NCBI GenBank assembly: GCA_031216445.1
Contig: CM062219.1
Coordinates: forward strand, 8,655,501 to 8,719,500
DNA length: 64,000 bases
Reading direction: 5' to 3'
Source: Lateolabrax maculatus
Taxonomy: Eukaryota; Chordata; Actinopteri; Acropomatiformes; Lateolabracidae
A program made the translations under genes and the position numbers. Of the stretch, positions 24,921-36,900 are shown piece after piece (positions within the stretch are counted from its first letter, which is position 1; every line of letters starts with the position of its first letter). The notes beneath the pieces are model-generated. The model was not told where the DNA came from and ran no database searches. It worked only from the letters and a program-made list of their open reading frames with translations.

Positions 24921-27161
24921 TTTAACGTGCACACAATATGTATGACCCAGATTTTTGTTGACTGCCGCAGACAAGTTTGGAGCAGTTTATATCTAATTTG
25001 CATTTGCCACAAGCAAGCATGACAGATTTCATATGCTGTGTTACCGATGGTCCTAATTAGAAATGCCCCACAGTTGATCATTTTCTCAGTAACATACCTG
25101 TATAATACAAGTGTGTTTTATCAAAAATAACTTGATGCCTGTAGCATATGTGCTATTACATGAGTATCACAATCAGGATGAAAAACCAGTCCCTCAAATG
25201 TGACTTACAATAAGACTGTAGCCGCATGTAATACAATATGAACAAAAATGTCCTCAGAGATCTTCCGGTACCAAGCTTGGAGAATTACCGTGGAGCACGT
25301 ATCTCCTCATTTCTACATATCCTGAAATAGCAAGTCATTAAGAGAATGGCAGGTGATGGGCATATTAGGAAGGCTCAGCAGAGGCAATGTGTAATGAAGA
25401 CAGTTCAACTTTACAGTATTCTTTCCTGTCCCACTATCCTATCTTATTGCCTTCATCCCTTGTTTTCCTTATCTCACATAGCTTCAAACCACCTATTTTA
25501 TTCTCTGCGGTCTTTCAAGTTGAAATGCAACTTGGGGACACAGTATAATGTGAGGTCTGGTTTCCAAGAAATATACTCCTCACAGTATGGTCTGCAAAAA
25601 CAGATTGTGAGAACACACTGCTCCCATGAAAAGTTACAGGAATTATAGAAATAACGAGAGCTCCATATGCTGTGATAATTTTAATGAACTTGGTGAAAAG
25701 TGTCTTTATTGCACAACTGAAACAGTCGATACATATCCAAGGGTGATATCTTATGCATACGAATTCTCATTCTCCATTCACAGGGCTGAAATGCTAATGT
25801 AAAACTAATACTGATTAACTCTATAGAGATGGAGAGCCTTTTGATTTTATTTATGCATGGGAATACAGATATAAGCATATGTGCAAAAACTCAAATAACA
25901 CTCCTTGAAATTATAATAACATGTAATAATGAAACATTTACTGATTTGGACATCGTTAGGAAGAAATTGATAACAACCTTTTGTTTGATTGAATAGGGAG
26001 TTCTATGACATGTATATTTTTGTACAATTGATGTTCTGAGAGGTTTACAATTATCCCTGGTAATTCACAGTACTCTGTGATAATGTAAGTATATTCTGCA
26101 ATTACTCTCCGTAAGAATATTTGTATTGCTTAATGTTATAATTTCCACTGTAATGAGCCCACCATTGCTGCCCAAGTTGACCGCTAAATGATCAAACTCC
26201 AGGATCCTAATGAGATCTTGAATTTGTGCTTTACTAAAGGCAGGTGCATTGGAAAGGTCAACCATACAAGTGAGTAGGCCTATGTGTTTAAAACACAGGG
26301 ATCGTGATAGCATCAGTTGTAAGATAAATACAGTATACAGTACATACAGCGTGTTGTTTGCTACAGGTTTTCATTTTAGAAAAATGTATTTAATGAGTGG
26401 ATTGCTTAAAGTTTAAAATATGCTCAAGGTCAAATTGTTTGGCTGGCGTACTTAACAACTGATTATGCATGTAATTGATAGATTGCAGCTCATATAGGAT
26501 CCAATCTCTTATGAAAAGAAAGAAGCAATATTGAATGCAGGTCCATTGTATGTATGTCACCAGGATGAATTTAGCATTTGCACAGACGTCTGCACAGATA
26601 GGAGAAGCTTAGTTTTCTAACATTTGGGGCTCAGGGAATAGAACGTGTACATTTGGTCGCCAACAGAAAATACAGAAACATAAGAAACTTAGAATCTCAT
26701 GTGCATCATCTCTTATTTACTTGGTTAGATGACTTTCTTGATGACAGATGACAATTAGAGGGGATGTTCCAGAACCGTGGTTTCTGACTGTGGGCTGTGA
26801 TATAGTCTGGGCCCAGTGGGATTTCACTGTTGTGTTCTGCTTAATAATCCAAATCCTCTAAGTCCCCCTCGGCCCACTTCAGTCCTTTGATTGCTCTTTG
26901 TGTTTTTTTACGTTATACTCCATTTTCATAATCTGGTGCATACCACTTTTATGGTCTGTGCTGGAAAGAAAGAAAAGGGAGAGCCTAACAAGTGCTGAAT
27001 ATTGCTCTCTAAAGTCATTCAGATTACAAGGGTCAGTCTCTAATCCATAAAGCTGGGTGTGTCTGCACCCAATTTTGAATTACATTTTTTTGAAGAAAAA
27101 TGACTGTGTGGCAAACTGATTGTGGCAAGCTGTGCGCATGTTTATGCCCATCCATTAGAGA

Positions 27162-27187
27162 GTGTGTGTGTGTGTGTGTGTGTGTGT
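27162..27187. repeat. (GT)n microsatellite, about 13 units
   Basis: An uninterrupted GT run in intron sequence, flanked by GAGA and CTCTC. Confidence 0.95.
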
Positions 27188-28297
27188 CTCTCTTTGTGTG
27201 TGATTTGTTTATAGCTACTAATGTAAATTTGCCTGAGCTAGCTCGTGCATACGCCTACTTTGCCACCAGGGAACATGTCCGCTGGCAACAGAGGACAGAT
27301 ATTCACTTTGCTCAGTCACCATGGATCATGCAACACAACCTTTTGAAGGAAGTAATTCATTCGGCGTTAAGCACAACAAAAAGGGAGGCAAAAGAGCACT
27401 GTCAGCAGCCATCAAGATGGTAGAGTGTGATAAGCAAGTCTAGCTCTGTAATCAATCTGCACATGCACTTTATGCAAGGCCATGAGGTGAATTCCAAAGA
27501 CCATTGCTTGGCTGAAGGAAATAAAGGAGGGAACATGCTTAGAAATTGTGGCCCAATGAGATGATCAATGATTAATGTCTCATAAACAGTTTTAACATTC
27601 AAATGCTATAAAATGGTTGTCAAGAAATAGGTCCCAGTTTTACTAAAACCAGGAAAACATTTGTTTTATTGTGCTTCGAGTAACATTGGGCCTCGTCTGA
27701 GGGCAAACAACATTAAAGTTTATTAGCGACAAAAACTTGGTTCTCAATATTGACACCCAGGTGGAATTAGTAAAGTTCATAAGTTACTGATATTGTATAC
27801 AGCTAAACATAATGTTATTTCCAAGTAGTACGTTTTCTTTTCACCCAAGCTTTTTTGAAGATCCAGCAGCTTCCAGAGAAGTCAAAACAGATTTACTGTA
27901 CCTGACCCCACCTCACCCAGTGGGTAAAATCTTTTGCAAATGGGTTTGATATAATCTAAATATTAATTAAACTTCACCGTGACACATTTAAATGTGATAT
28001 ATTACAGTATTTTATACAATATCTTTCAAATTTTTAAAATTTCTAAAGCATCAAATTAAATTTCATCTTGTATAAAGTAATTATTCCATGTGAACATTTA
28101 TTTTAGATTATTGTATTACAGCACAACTTGTTTGCAATACAGTAGGACTACTTGAAAAAATGCAATTTTACTTAGCCTTAATATCCTATTTTGTGTCATT
28201 TTCATTGCATTAGGACAAAAAATTCTCTTATGCTTTATTTACATCTTCCACAGAGACTTTATTCCATCTTGTGTTTATATCTAATTAAGTTGCAAGC

Positions 28298-28537
28298 TTA
28301 AACATCTTTGTTGGTCCTAATACAGCTCCGCATGACCGACAGATGGTCACTTGTGTTATTTATAAGTAGTCCACTTACTACATTACTTTCAATAAAATTG
28401 GCAAATAGATACTCTGTAGTTGTATTGTGTACAAGTGGGTTTGGCAAGTCAATATTAAAGTCCCTGCAGACAAATAACATTTTCTTCTTGTTTATGACAT
28501 TGTACAGCCCTGAAAACGTATCCCTTAATGTGTCGAT
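28298..28537 (-). mobile_element. LINE retrotransposon relic, endonuclease (APE-type) segment
   Basis: Minus-strand translation gives LFVCRDFNIDLPNP, the RDFNID counterpart of the GDFN block of LINE apurinic-like endonucleases. About 25 residues later comes VSGLLINNTSDHLSV, matching the terminal SDH block that holds the catalytic Asp-His pair. In intact elements of this kind the two blocks are separated by considerably more sequence, so there is an internal deletion. The first Gly of GDFN is replaced by Arg. No RT domain is seen adjacent. The residue pattern suggests the L2/RTE-like fish LINEs, but the clade is uncertain. Inactive. Confidence 0.75.
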
Positions 28538-31064
28538 ACAAGATCCCAGTGTTCTCTATACACAATTTATTAAAGACCTTAACTTATATTATTTCTTTTT
28601 ATAGTTCACTTACTACCCTGAGATTAGATGCCAGGTATATTCAATGTAGTGTATTCATACATTGCTTAACAGTTAGTTATTAAAACACAAAGTGCATGTT
28701 ACAACACTGCGATGTGAATGCCATGTGTCCTAGGATGATGAAAATTAGAAAAATGTATTTAAGAGCAAAACTATTGAATAGTAAAATTGTATAGTTCTCC
28801 TACAGAGTCTGTCCCTGTCTGTATCATCATGATTTTGCATTTACCAGCCTGACGCTAAGGGTAAGATATACATCTGTCTAATTTCTTGCCTGTCAGCCCA
28901 CCATCTGGTGCGGTATCAACATTAAAGACAGGAAAAATTGGTATCACATTGTCAATCAAATACACACAAACACTAGTGTAGAATGCACAAGTCGGTGAGG
29001 CCAAAGGTGGGAGACATCTTACATTAAAAAAAATGGTCCTTTGTTTACCCATCAATGTGATGTTTTTGTCAGGTTCAGAATGACTAAAGATGTGGGGCCC
29101 TTTCTCAAAACCCACATTCAGTCTTAAGCACATTTCAGTTAATAGTTTCCACTACAAGTAACTTTTTGGTGTTTTAACAGAGTGGAAGTGGTGTTTTTAA
29201 CAGTTGATGCACAGAAAGAACAATGGGTTACAATAAGCAAAGTACCAGAAACTCATCAGGGATGTCCAAATTGGCCCCAATCCCAATTCTGTGGATCAGC
29301 TTTGAACAGCCTCCAACTGTATTGAAGCTTTTTAATCTTATTAATATAAATGTAATTTTCTATGCAAAGCCTAACATTTTTTAAAAATGTATTCTTTAGG
29401 AACATTAATATGGTACAGTAGTACTTTCTAAGGTGGTACTAAGTTTAATTTCTTCAGTACTTCTACAATTATCTTAGAAACCCTTTTACATTTTACCTCC
29501 CATTTGTGGGATTTCACACCCTTACTTAAAGGCTATAATCAATATTTTTATATGAACAATGGATCACATGACTACTTGTATAAATAGTTTGCCTGTCTCT
29601 ACAGTTTCAGCTCATTGTTTTAGCAGCTAAAGAGCCAGATATTTCTCTCAGGAGTCAGTGGAAACCAAAAACAGCTAAAATTTGACCTTATCTGACTTTT
29701 GCCATGTGACTAGAAACATGACTCCAAATGAATGCAAACTGTGTAGATAAGCAACTGCTTGCTAACAAATTAACCATATTGACTTAAAAGGTGATGATAT
29801 GAAAATGTTGTGTTCACAGCTTGTTTCCATTTAACCCAAGTGGGAAAAACTCAGTTAGTGCGAGTGTTTAGGTAGAAAAGCCTAGTGTGCAGACAGTGCC
29901 GAAATGCTGATGGACACAAATAATCAAGAAATATTTGATTCTACTCTCTACTATTATAAAAACAATATTTATTTCTAAACTCATAAATAAATAAAACAGC
30001 TGTCAAATAGTTGTCATATTTGATTATTCTCTTAATTGTCTGGCATGTTAAAATTATAGGTCTGCTACTTGACATAGCCTTTTTTATTTTATTTTTGTGC
30101 TTAACAGAGACCCGCAAGAAGAAAACACTTGAGGTTTTTAGTGAGATTCATCTTGTCTCTCCCTTAATCTCCTTTCTTGAGTACCACCTCGTCTGGTTTC
30201 TTGCAACCTTGTAAAAGTACTATTAGGAACTATTTAATGAGCAAAGGCAACTGAAAAGAAGAGAGATTTCACTCCTTCCTTTCTTTTCAACAGCAACCTC
30301 TTCAAGGTCTCAAAGGTGGAGGCTGTATATTTTAAAGCAGCCTCTTCACATCTCAAAAGTGTCATTATTTCTTTTGACAGTGGTTTGGGGTGGGCAACAA
30401 GAACCCACGCTATAGTGTCAGTGCTATTGTTTGAAATGGAACAAGGACATAGTTCAATAAAAATGTCCATTAATGGTTATCCTTCAAAAAAGCCTTTTTA
30501 AAGTGATTCTAAAAGAAATCACACCCTAGTTGGACATGTCACCACACAGATACATTCTGTAAATGTGTTGTTTAAAATGCTAGTAAGCCTTCTTCTGAGC
30601 ATTTAATTAATTAGTCCTCACATTATGACTGGTGGAAAAAAATGCTAAGTTTCTAAATATGTTTCTCGTGTGAGAAGCTGTCTCAATACATTGTGTCACT
30701 CCACAATCTTCCTTTGTCTGTGGGCCACAGGGTGTTAAATGTACTAGTTAGAGCTCAGTGCAATTAGCACATGTGAAAGTCTAAATTAGCCAAAAAAGAA
30801 AATTGCCTAATGACAGTTACATTATCCACTGACAGCAGTAATGAACAGGTGTTAAAGTCTTAATACCAGCTGACATTGTTAATGGCTGGTGGGTCTTGTG
30901 ATCCCTAATTGACAGCATATGTTGTCTTAAAAATGTTGTGTGACGCACTGTAAGAGGAATACATCAGGTCAGAGTATTGAGAGAAATACTACATACTCTG
31001 AAGCCTGAGGCGCAAAAATACAAGCGTTCGCTTTTACATGCACATAATGTGCATGCAGATGTTT

Positions 31065-31069
<5 letters not shown>

Positions 31070-31099
<30 letters not shown>
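31070..31099. repeat. (CA)n microsatellite 78 nt upstream of a brinp1 exon
   Basis: About 15 CA units end 77 bases before the exon that begins at 31177, between the branch-point zone and upstream intron. Intronic CA repeats bind hnRNP L and can alter inclusion of the neighbouring exon in other genes. Whether this happens here is unknown. Confidence 0.97.
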
Positions 31100-31100
<1 letters not shown>

Positions 31101-31176
31101 CCACACACATATATGCCACAATGCATTTGCTTGCTTCTCAAATGTGTCTTTCATTTTAGTCTTAATTTTATTGCAG

Positions 31177-31282
31177 GTGACAGAGACACGGACTGGGCCA
31201 CTGGGATGCAGCAGCTATGACAATCTGGACTCTGTTAGCTCAATCCTTCTGCAGAGCCCTGAGAGCAAGCTTCATCTGCAAG
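31177..31282 (+). CDS. brinp1: brinp1 coding exon (residues ~194-229)
   Basis: Acceptor TTTTATTGCAG precedes VTETRTGPLGC, which opens in phase 0. There are 35 full codons to KLHLQ. The final base is the first of a Gly codon before donor GTAAAC. This exon continues the MACPF region (SYDNLDSVSS, LLQSPESKLHLQ). It is the shortest coding exon seen. Because 106 nt is not a multiple of three, skipping it would shift the frame. A CA microsatellite sits close upstream. Confidence 0.97.
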
Positions 31283-32426
31283 GTAAACAAACCCAGCATA
31301 TCAGTATTTTTCATATGCTGCCCTGTGATGTTGGACATGGGCAGCAGGGTCAAACTCAATTTTGGCCTCCAAAATTACAGGAGATCTATAGAGATATAGT
31401 CATACACAAAAAGGGAAACGGTGTGTGCCTTCTCAAGAATTGAATGTCAATGCATTTTTTAATTGGGACAGGGAGAGATTTGCTCCTCAATCCCCTCTGG
31501 GGATTGCGATACAATTCTCTGTGGTTATAGATGTCTGCTCATGTTCTAACGTGATCATGTTAAGTCTCTTAAAGCTTTGTTCAAAGACAGGCCTAAATTC
31601 AAAACAGTTGCATGAACTGTGCAGACTATTCAGACATGAGAGCAGAAACTAGCGCTCTCTATGGTACAATGGATAATAAGACAATTAGAACAGCCTGCAA
31701 AGATGTACTTATCAATATGAGCATCAAACCCTGATTTATTTTTAGTCCATCAGAATGTATCTTGAGACTGTATTCAACACATTAATTAGTCACTTTTATG
31801 AGTCTTCCTTGATATTGCATGTCACTCACGGATCATATGTCTGTGGATGTAAATAGTAACTTTTACCCATTAGTGGATAAGTTCTTTTAAGTTCTATCTT
31901 AAACATTGACACAACTAATAATTAGCCTGACAGAAGGCGTTGCTTGCAGTGGCAGCCACCCAGGGGAAAAAGAATGATGAAAGACGGTGTAACTGTGGTC
32001 AAGTGTTTGTATAGAGTGATTGGTTCTTTGATTTATTCGCATTTATGCAGGTAATTAAAAGCAGTTTGAGAATCACCGAGGATTATTTTCCATCCAACCA
32101 ACACTACCCCCCCTCCCATTTTTCCTTTCAGAAAGGGATCACTACTCGTCGTCTAAAATCAGAGAACTAAGTGGTTTGTCAAAGAAGCACTTTTAAGTCC
32201 TCCACTGCCACTTACTCAAAGGGCTCTATAGGTTTTGGGAAAAGCTTTATTGTCATGCATCAAATGTATAAGCCTTGTGCTTTGAAGACTGTTTTGTCAC
32301 CCAATTGATAGATGACAGGCCTGGGAAAGATTCTTTCTTTTGGACTGATAATAACCCCAAAAGAATGGGAAAGCTTTTTCGATTAGTTTCTGGCTTAGAG
32401 TTTTGTATTAGGTCAAATTATATTGC

Positions 32427-32451
32427 TGTGTGTGTGTGTGTGTGTGTGTGT
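32427..32451. repeat. (TG)n microsatellite, about 12 units
   Basis: A clean TG run followed by TTTTTATG. No functional context is visible. Confidence 0.95.
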
Positions 32452-33377
32452 TTTTATGCATTTGTGTGTGGGCGAAGTGTGAAGGGAGGTGTTGAGTGTC
32501 CTCCTGAAAATGCATTCTTTTAAGAGCAATTATCGTTTCTGCCTTTAATTAGAAAGACAGCTGATGGTGTAACTTCTTCAACAATCAGAGTGCTCTTCAT
32601 GGTGCTCTTCAAAGTGATAGCACTTCACACAACCATGGAGAGGCATCTAGTCAATGGAGAGCTTTTAAGGGGTATGCTGCTCAATATATTTATAATGAGG
32701 TCCAATCATTTAATTCACCCTACAGTTTTCTTTCTGTCATGAACACCAGTGTATGTGTAACAATTAGTCTTATTTTATCCTTTGTTGAACCATATATTGA
32801 TCCCAGATCAAGCCAGCCCTGTGCATTTATAAAGATGTTGTCTTTCTCCGCATATAAAATTGGTATAGGTTAGACCTTTTTATTCACTTGGGTCACAGTC
32901 TTTGGTCTGCTTTAAATCCCGTGTTGATAGGATTAACGCTTCAGATTTTTCCTGCAGTTCCCAGGCAATTTTGTCAGCCTCCAAATAGTGTTATTTTTTT
33001 TCTGACTCAACTGGGAAGTGCAATATAATGCTTCTGCGTATTATTCTAGATCGCTAGAGTTCTCTCTTTTTGAAAGATATGCATTTATATTGAGATACAT
33101 GAGGCTATGTCCATGGGCCATTTTTCCTCTGTGTCAACAAACACAAGCAGACGACAGAGCAGCACAGAGATGCTCTTTACTTTGATATGTTTATCAGTAC
33201 TCCCAGCATCTAACAACATTTGAAATTTCAAAATTGCATGCAGTTGAAAGCTCTCAGGCAAAACGATTGGTGGGTGTACATGTGATGTTTGTGCAGGTTT
33301 TTGATTTGTGTTTGGTAGTGAGGTTGATGCTTAGTGTCTGCCAAAGTGTTGACAGGTACTTTCTTGTTGGTTAGGTA

Positions 33378-33940
33378 GGTTGCTAGCGTTTTGTAAGGTT
33401 TTTGGTAGGTGGTTGCTGTGGTGGCGTGGACGTTCAGTTATGGATAGTTGCTACGATGTGGTTGTTGGGAAATTTCCAGATAGTTGTTAGGGTATTTTTT
33501 GTGCGACCATTAGGGCAATACTACATGGTTGCTGCTAGGGGTGGGGAAAAAATGTATTCACTTAAATATTGCAATTTTTTAAAATGTATTTTTTATTCTA
33601 TTTTACATGTACATTTTATTTACCACTTTTTTATGCAGTATAGCAATGATGCTGCTGAAATGGGATGTGCATTGTTTTTGGAAATATGCAATGATATACA
33701 GTCTCTAGAAGTGTATGATTCAACTTTTTCACTATTGTCTGGTGTTGAAGAAAATAAACAAAAAGGCAATAAATCGAAACATCGAATTGCAATATACCTG
33801 TGGAATTGCAATGTTTTGTGATAGAATCGAATCGGGAGATAAGCATATTGTTCCAGCCGTAGTTGCTACAGTGTCCCGGGCCATTTTAATGCATTGCTAA
33901 GTCATTGCTATGTCTTCTCTGTGATTGCTAGCATATTTGG
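33378..33940 (+). repeat. Degenerate minisatellite of GTTGCTAG-type units, interrupted by a transposon
   Basis: Units beginning GGTTGCTAGCG, GGTTGCTGTGG, GTTGCTACGATG, GTTGTTAGGG and GGTTGCTGC recur every 30-45 bp up to 33535. After the 326-bp insertion the series resumes with GTTGCTACAGTG, ATTGCTAAG, ATTGCTATG and ATTGCTAGC to about 33940. Related GTTGCTAGG(T/G)G minisatellites are widespread in fish genomes, from memory. The array is old and strongly diverged. Confidence 0.7.
33536..33861. mobile_element. Non-autonomous hAT-like element (MITE), 326 bp
   Basis: The left end TAGGGGTGGGGAAAA and the reverse complement of the right end (TACGGCTGGAACAAT) are imperfect terminal inverted repeats of hAT type. 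The ends are flanked by GTTGCTGC (33528-33535) and GTTGCTAC (33862-33869), an 8-bp target duplication with one mismatch; 8 bp is the hAT norm. The interior has no transposase frame. It does have AT-rich sequence and ATCGAA words near the right end (ATAGAATCGAATCGGGAGAT), a pattern common in small fish hAT elements. The target is itself a GTTGCTA repeat, so part of the flank match could be coincidental. Confidence 0.7.
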
Positions 33941-36900
33941 AATTATTGCCATGAGTGTGATTAGAAAAATACACTTCACAGAAGAAGATATAAAGCACCA
34001 CCTCATCAGTGTGTGTTTATATGTTTTTTCCTTTATCTGGGTGCACTTAGAATAATTGGATATGTGGAAACTTGTTGTGGAAAGTTAATGGTTGGGCCAT
34101 TTGGAACAACTTGTGAACCTCGCAGTGGTTCCAAAAGCAGCTTGATCTCCTTTATTCATGCAAAACACAGTTAGATACCCAGACAGATTTACTGTGTCCC
34201 TTGGCTGGTGTTTACAGTCAGTGCCCAAAAAATAACAGCTTTGACAGCATTGTCCTTTTCTTTGACAACATGCCATAAATGGCCTCAAACTATCCCTTGA
34301 GAAGGAAGACATTGGCTCTTCCCAGGACTGCTCTTAGAAGCACTAGCCCTCAGCACATCTTATGAACACCCGCCATGTGTGTCATTTTCAAATGCTTATT
34401 GACCTTTTACCAGCCAATTAGCCAAAATGCAGACTTTTGGCATTTAAACTATGGGGAGGAGTCACATCTGGCCAATGTGGAAGATCACAGATCACTGGCA
34501 GCATTATCTAATGCGCAAAATATGCACATCATGCAACATTTTAGTTGAATTAGAATTTTTGATTTTACATTATTCACTAAACACAATATTCTTTCAGACA
34601 AATCTTGGTAAGGCTAAAAAGAAAATCATTCACCCCCAGTGTGGCTATACCTCGAAAGAAAGGCTAAACACCCAGGACATGTTGGTACTGCTGCTTTTTC
34701 TGTGTGGTGTCTATCTGTTTACTCTCACATGGGTATGTTTTGATTTTAAAATATGCAGGAATGACAAAGGATGAGGTTCCAATAAACATTGAACTTGAAC
34801 TGCAGGACATCACCACCTGACCAAACTGAAGAAGGCCTCTGGGCACTTTGTCAGGTTAATCCTAACTAAAATATTCACTGACTAACAAAAATGAGAGAAT
34901 GAGAGAGAATGAAATGAACTTACCCAATTAAGTTAGAGCACAATACAATGTCTAACACTGTCTGAGAGAAAATAACCAAATATGAAATGTAGTCAGTCCG
35001 ACAGACTTAGCCTACATTTTGGTCCTGATAAATACATTCTGGGCCATGGGGGAAATAATTTACACAAAAATAACTTTACAATTTTATCCCACTTCTATTT
35101 TTCATGATTTTATGGCAGTCCCATGTAGCTTATCTCTGTACATGGCTTTTTTCTGCTGCCTGTACTGACGGTGGATGTGAAAGTCATGAGACAGCAGCCT
35201 AAATCATTATCAGTGAGGGAATGAAGAGACAGCGAACAGATTTTGAATTCCACTTTTAGAACTTGTTATTGTATAATCACCTACGGTGCTGCGCATCTCT
35301 TTTTCCCTTTGTGTGATTCACTGAACCAAGATAAGCCATGTCAAGTTTATTTAGTCAGTTTTTCTACCATTTTTTCACAATCAATCAAAAAAGAAAAATG
35401 GAAACCTTTTAATCACATTGCTTTATCTATTCTTTACTCAGCTCATTTGTCTTACGCCTTCATTTTCTTACTTTTCTGTGTTTGTGTTTTTAACTCTACT
35501 CGAATCATGTTGACTGTTTTCGGTCAGTATACACTGTACAGACACACTAAACGTGTAGTTCCTGATTATCTTTGAACAACTGTTAAATATTTAACAAAAA
35601 TCCTTTCTGTATAATGCTACTGCACCCTCTGCCAACTTGTGGAAATGAATAAACTTATAAAAACCTTAATCTAGACTAGCTATTTTAATTGCTTATGAAT
35701 TAAATAAGGGGGTCATATTAGTATGCAGCACCATGTGAGTTACAACAAGGATGCAGTAATAGAAAACCCACTCCACTTCATTCTTCCAATTAAACTTTTA
35801 ATAATGCCTTTCTTTCCAACTTTTATTTTCTCGCTCCAAACCTCAGCACTTTATCTACCTTGAGGCATTAGTGTGACTACAAAACTTTGTCAGAAAATAT
35901 ACGCAACAACATTATTTCAAACCTGTAACCAAAAAACTCGACTGCGTTTTGAGTGATTCGCTTTTGTGAAATTAGCTTTAAAATGGACAGCATTCTGGTT
36001 TAAATTAACTTGCAAAAAAGAGGCAAGCTAGTGAATTAAGTTGTGGTCAAATTTCTCCTGGAGACACTTTAAACTGTCTTTCCAAAATAACAGAAATTCT
36101 CAAAAGGGAATGGAAGTTTTTTTTTTTTTCTCTCTCCTCACCCCTGTGGTCTGCTCTTTGTGAGCTGGTGGGGCTGTGAGCCACAGATAACACAATGCGG
36201 ATATGACACTCCCTGGATATTCCTTCTGCTTTCACTGAGATTTAGATTAGAATGCTGTAGTGGACTCTGACATCAAGGGAGCTACCTATCAAAGCCTAAA
36301 CTCAGTCCTCTTCCCTCCCACAGTTTTGCTTTGCTTTTTAAAATGTTTGGCAAATTAACCAGCACCTTCTGCTTTCTCCCCTTTTTTCCCGACAATCATC
36401 AGAATTAGAGATGGCACTGGAACAAGTTTTTTCACATTAAATTTCATGCATGACTTAGCAAAGCTTTGATCTATCAAACATGAAACTTTGCTTTACTTAA
36501 ATTTAATATGACTGTGGAGGTTTCAGCTTTATATTTTGCCATGTTTAGAGCCTACTATAACGCATACTATATGTGAGGGCATCAGGATATGTTATTAGCA
36601 GAGACTATTTGTGGACATGCAAGAGGAAGTCATTGATCCTGACTCACAATGGTGCCTCTGAACATGATATAATCGACCTATTTTGTATTACACATTATCA
36701 GTTGGGTCAAAGACATTTTCTGAATATGTAGCAAAAGCTATAAATGTGAACACTTTCTTAACTTTTGAATGGATCTTGTTATTTACTGGAACATTTTTCT
36801 TTTAAGAACTCTGGTTTGTTTATTCCTTTCAAATTCAATCTGAAAGAAGGATCCACACTATTTAGCTTTACTACAATTGGGATTTAAATACACTTTTGTT

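Larger units (their letters stand above)
14917..31176 (+). other. brinp1 intron (16,260 nt), the largest complete intron in the window
   Basis: Phase 0 intron with the weak donor GTTGGG and acceptor TTTTATTGCAG. It holds a second copy of the dispersed repeat (15290-15356), a CTCF-core-like site (about 19675-19686), a (CA)-rich stretch (about 19189-19220), a CRE-like cluster (about 24540-24920), a (GT)n tract (27162-27187), a LINE endonuclease relic (28298-28537, minus strand) and a (CA)n tract just before the next exon (31070-31099). The rest is AT-rich and shows no recognisable coding sequence. That includes the frames of up to 131 codons at 21015-21410 and 23175-23504, which are low-complexity or unrecognised. 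Confidence 0.9.

Noticed and set aside
33402..33821. 139-codon + strand open frame
   Set aside because: It spans a minisatellite and a hAT-like MITE; the translation has no coherent composition.
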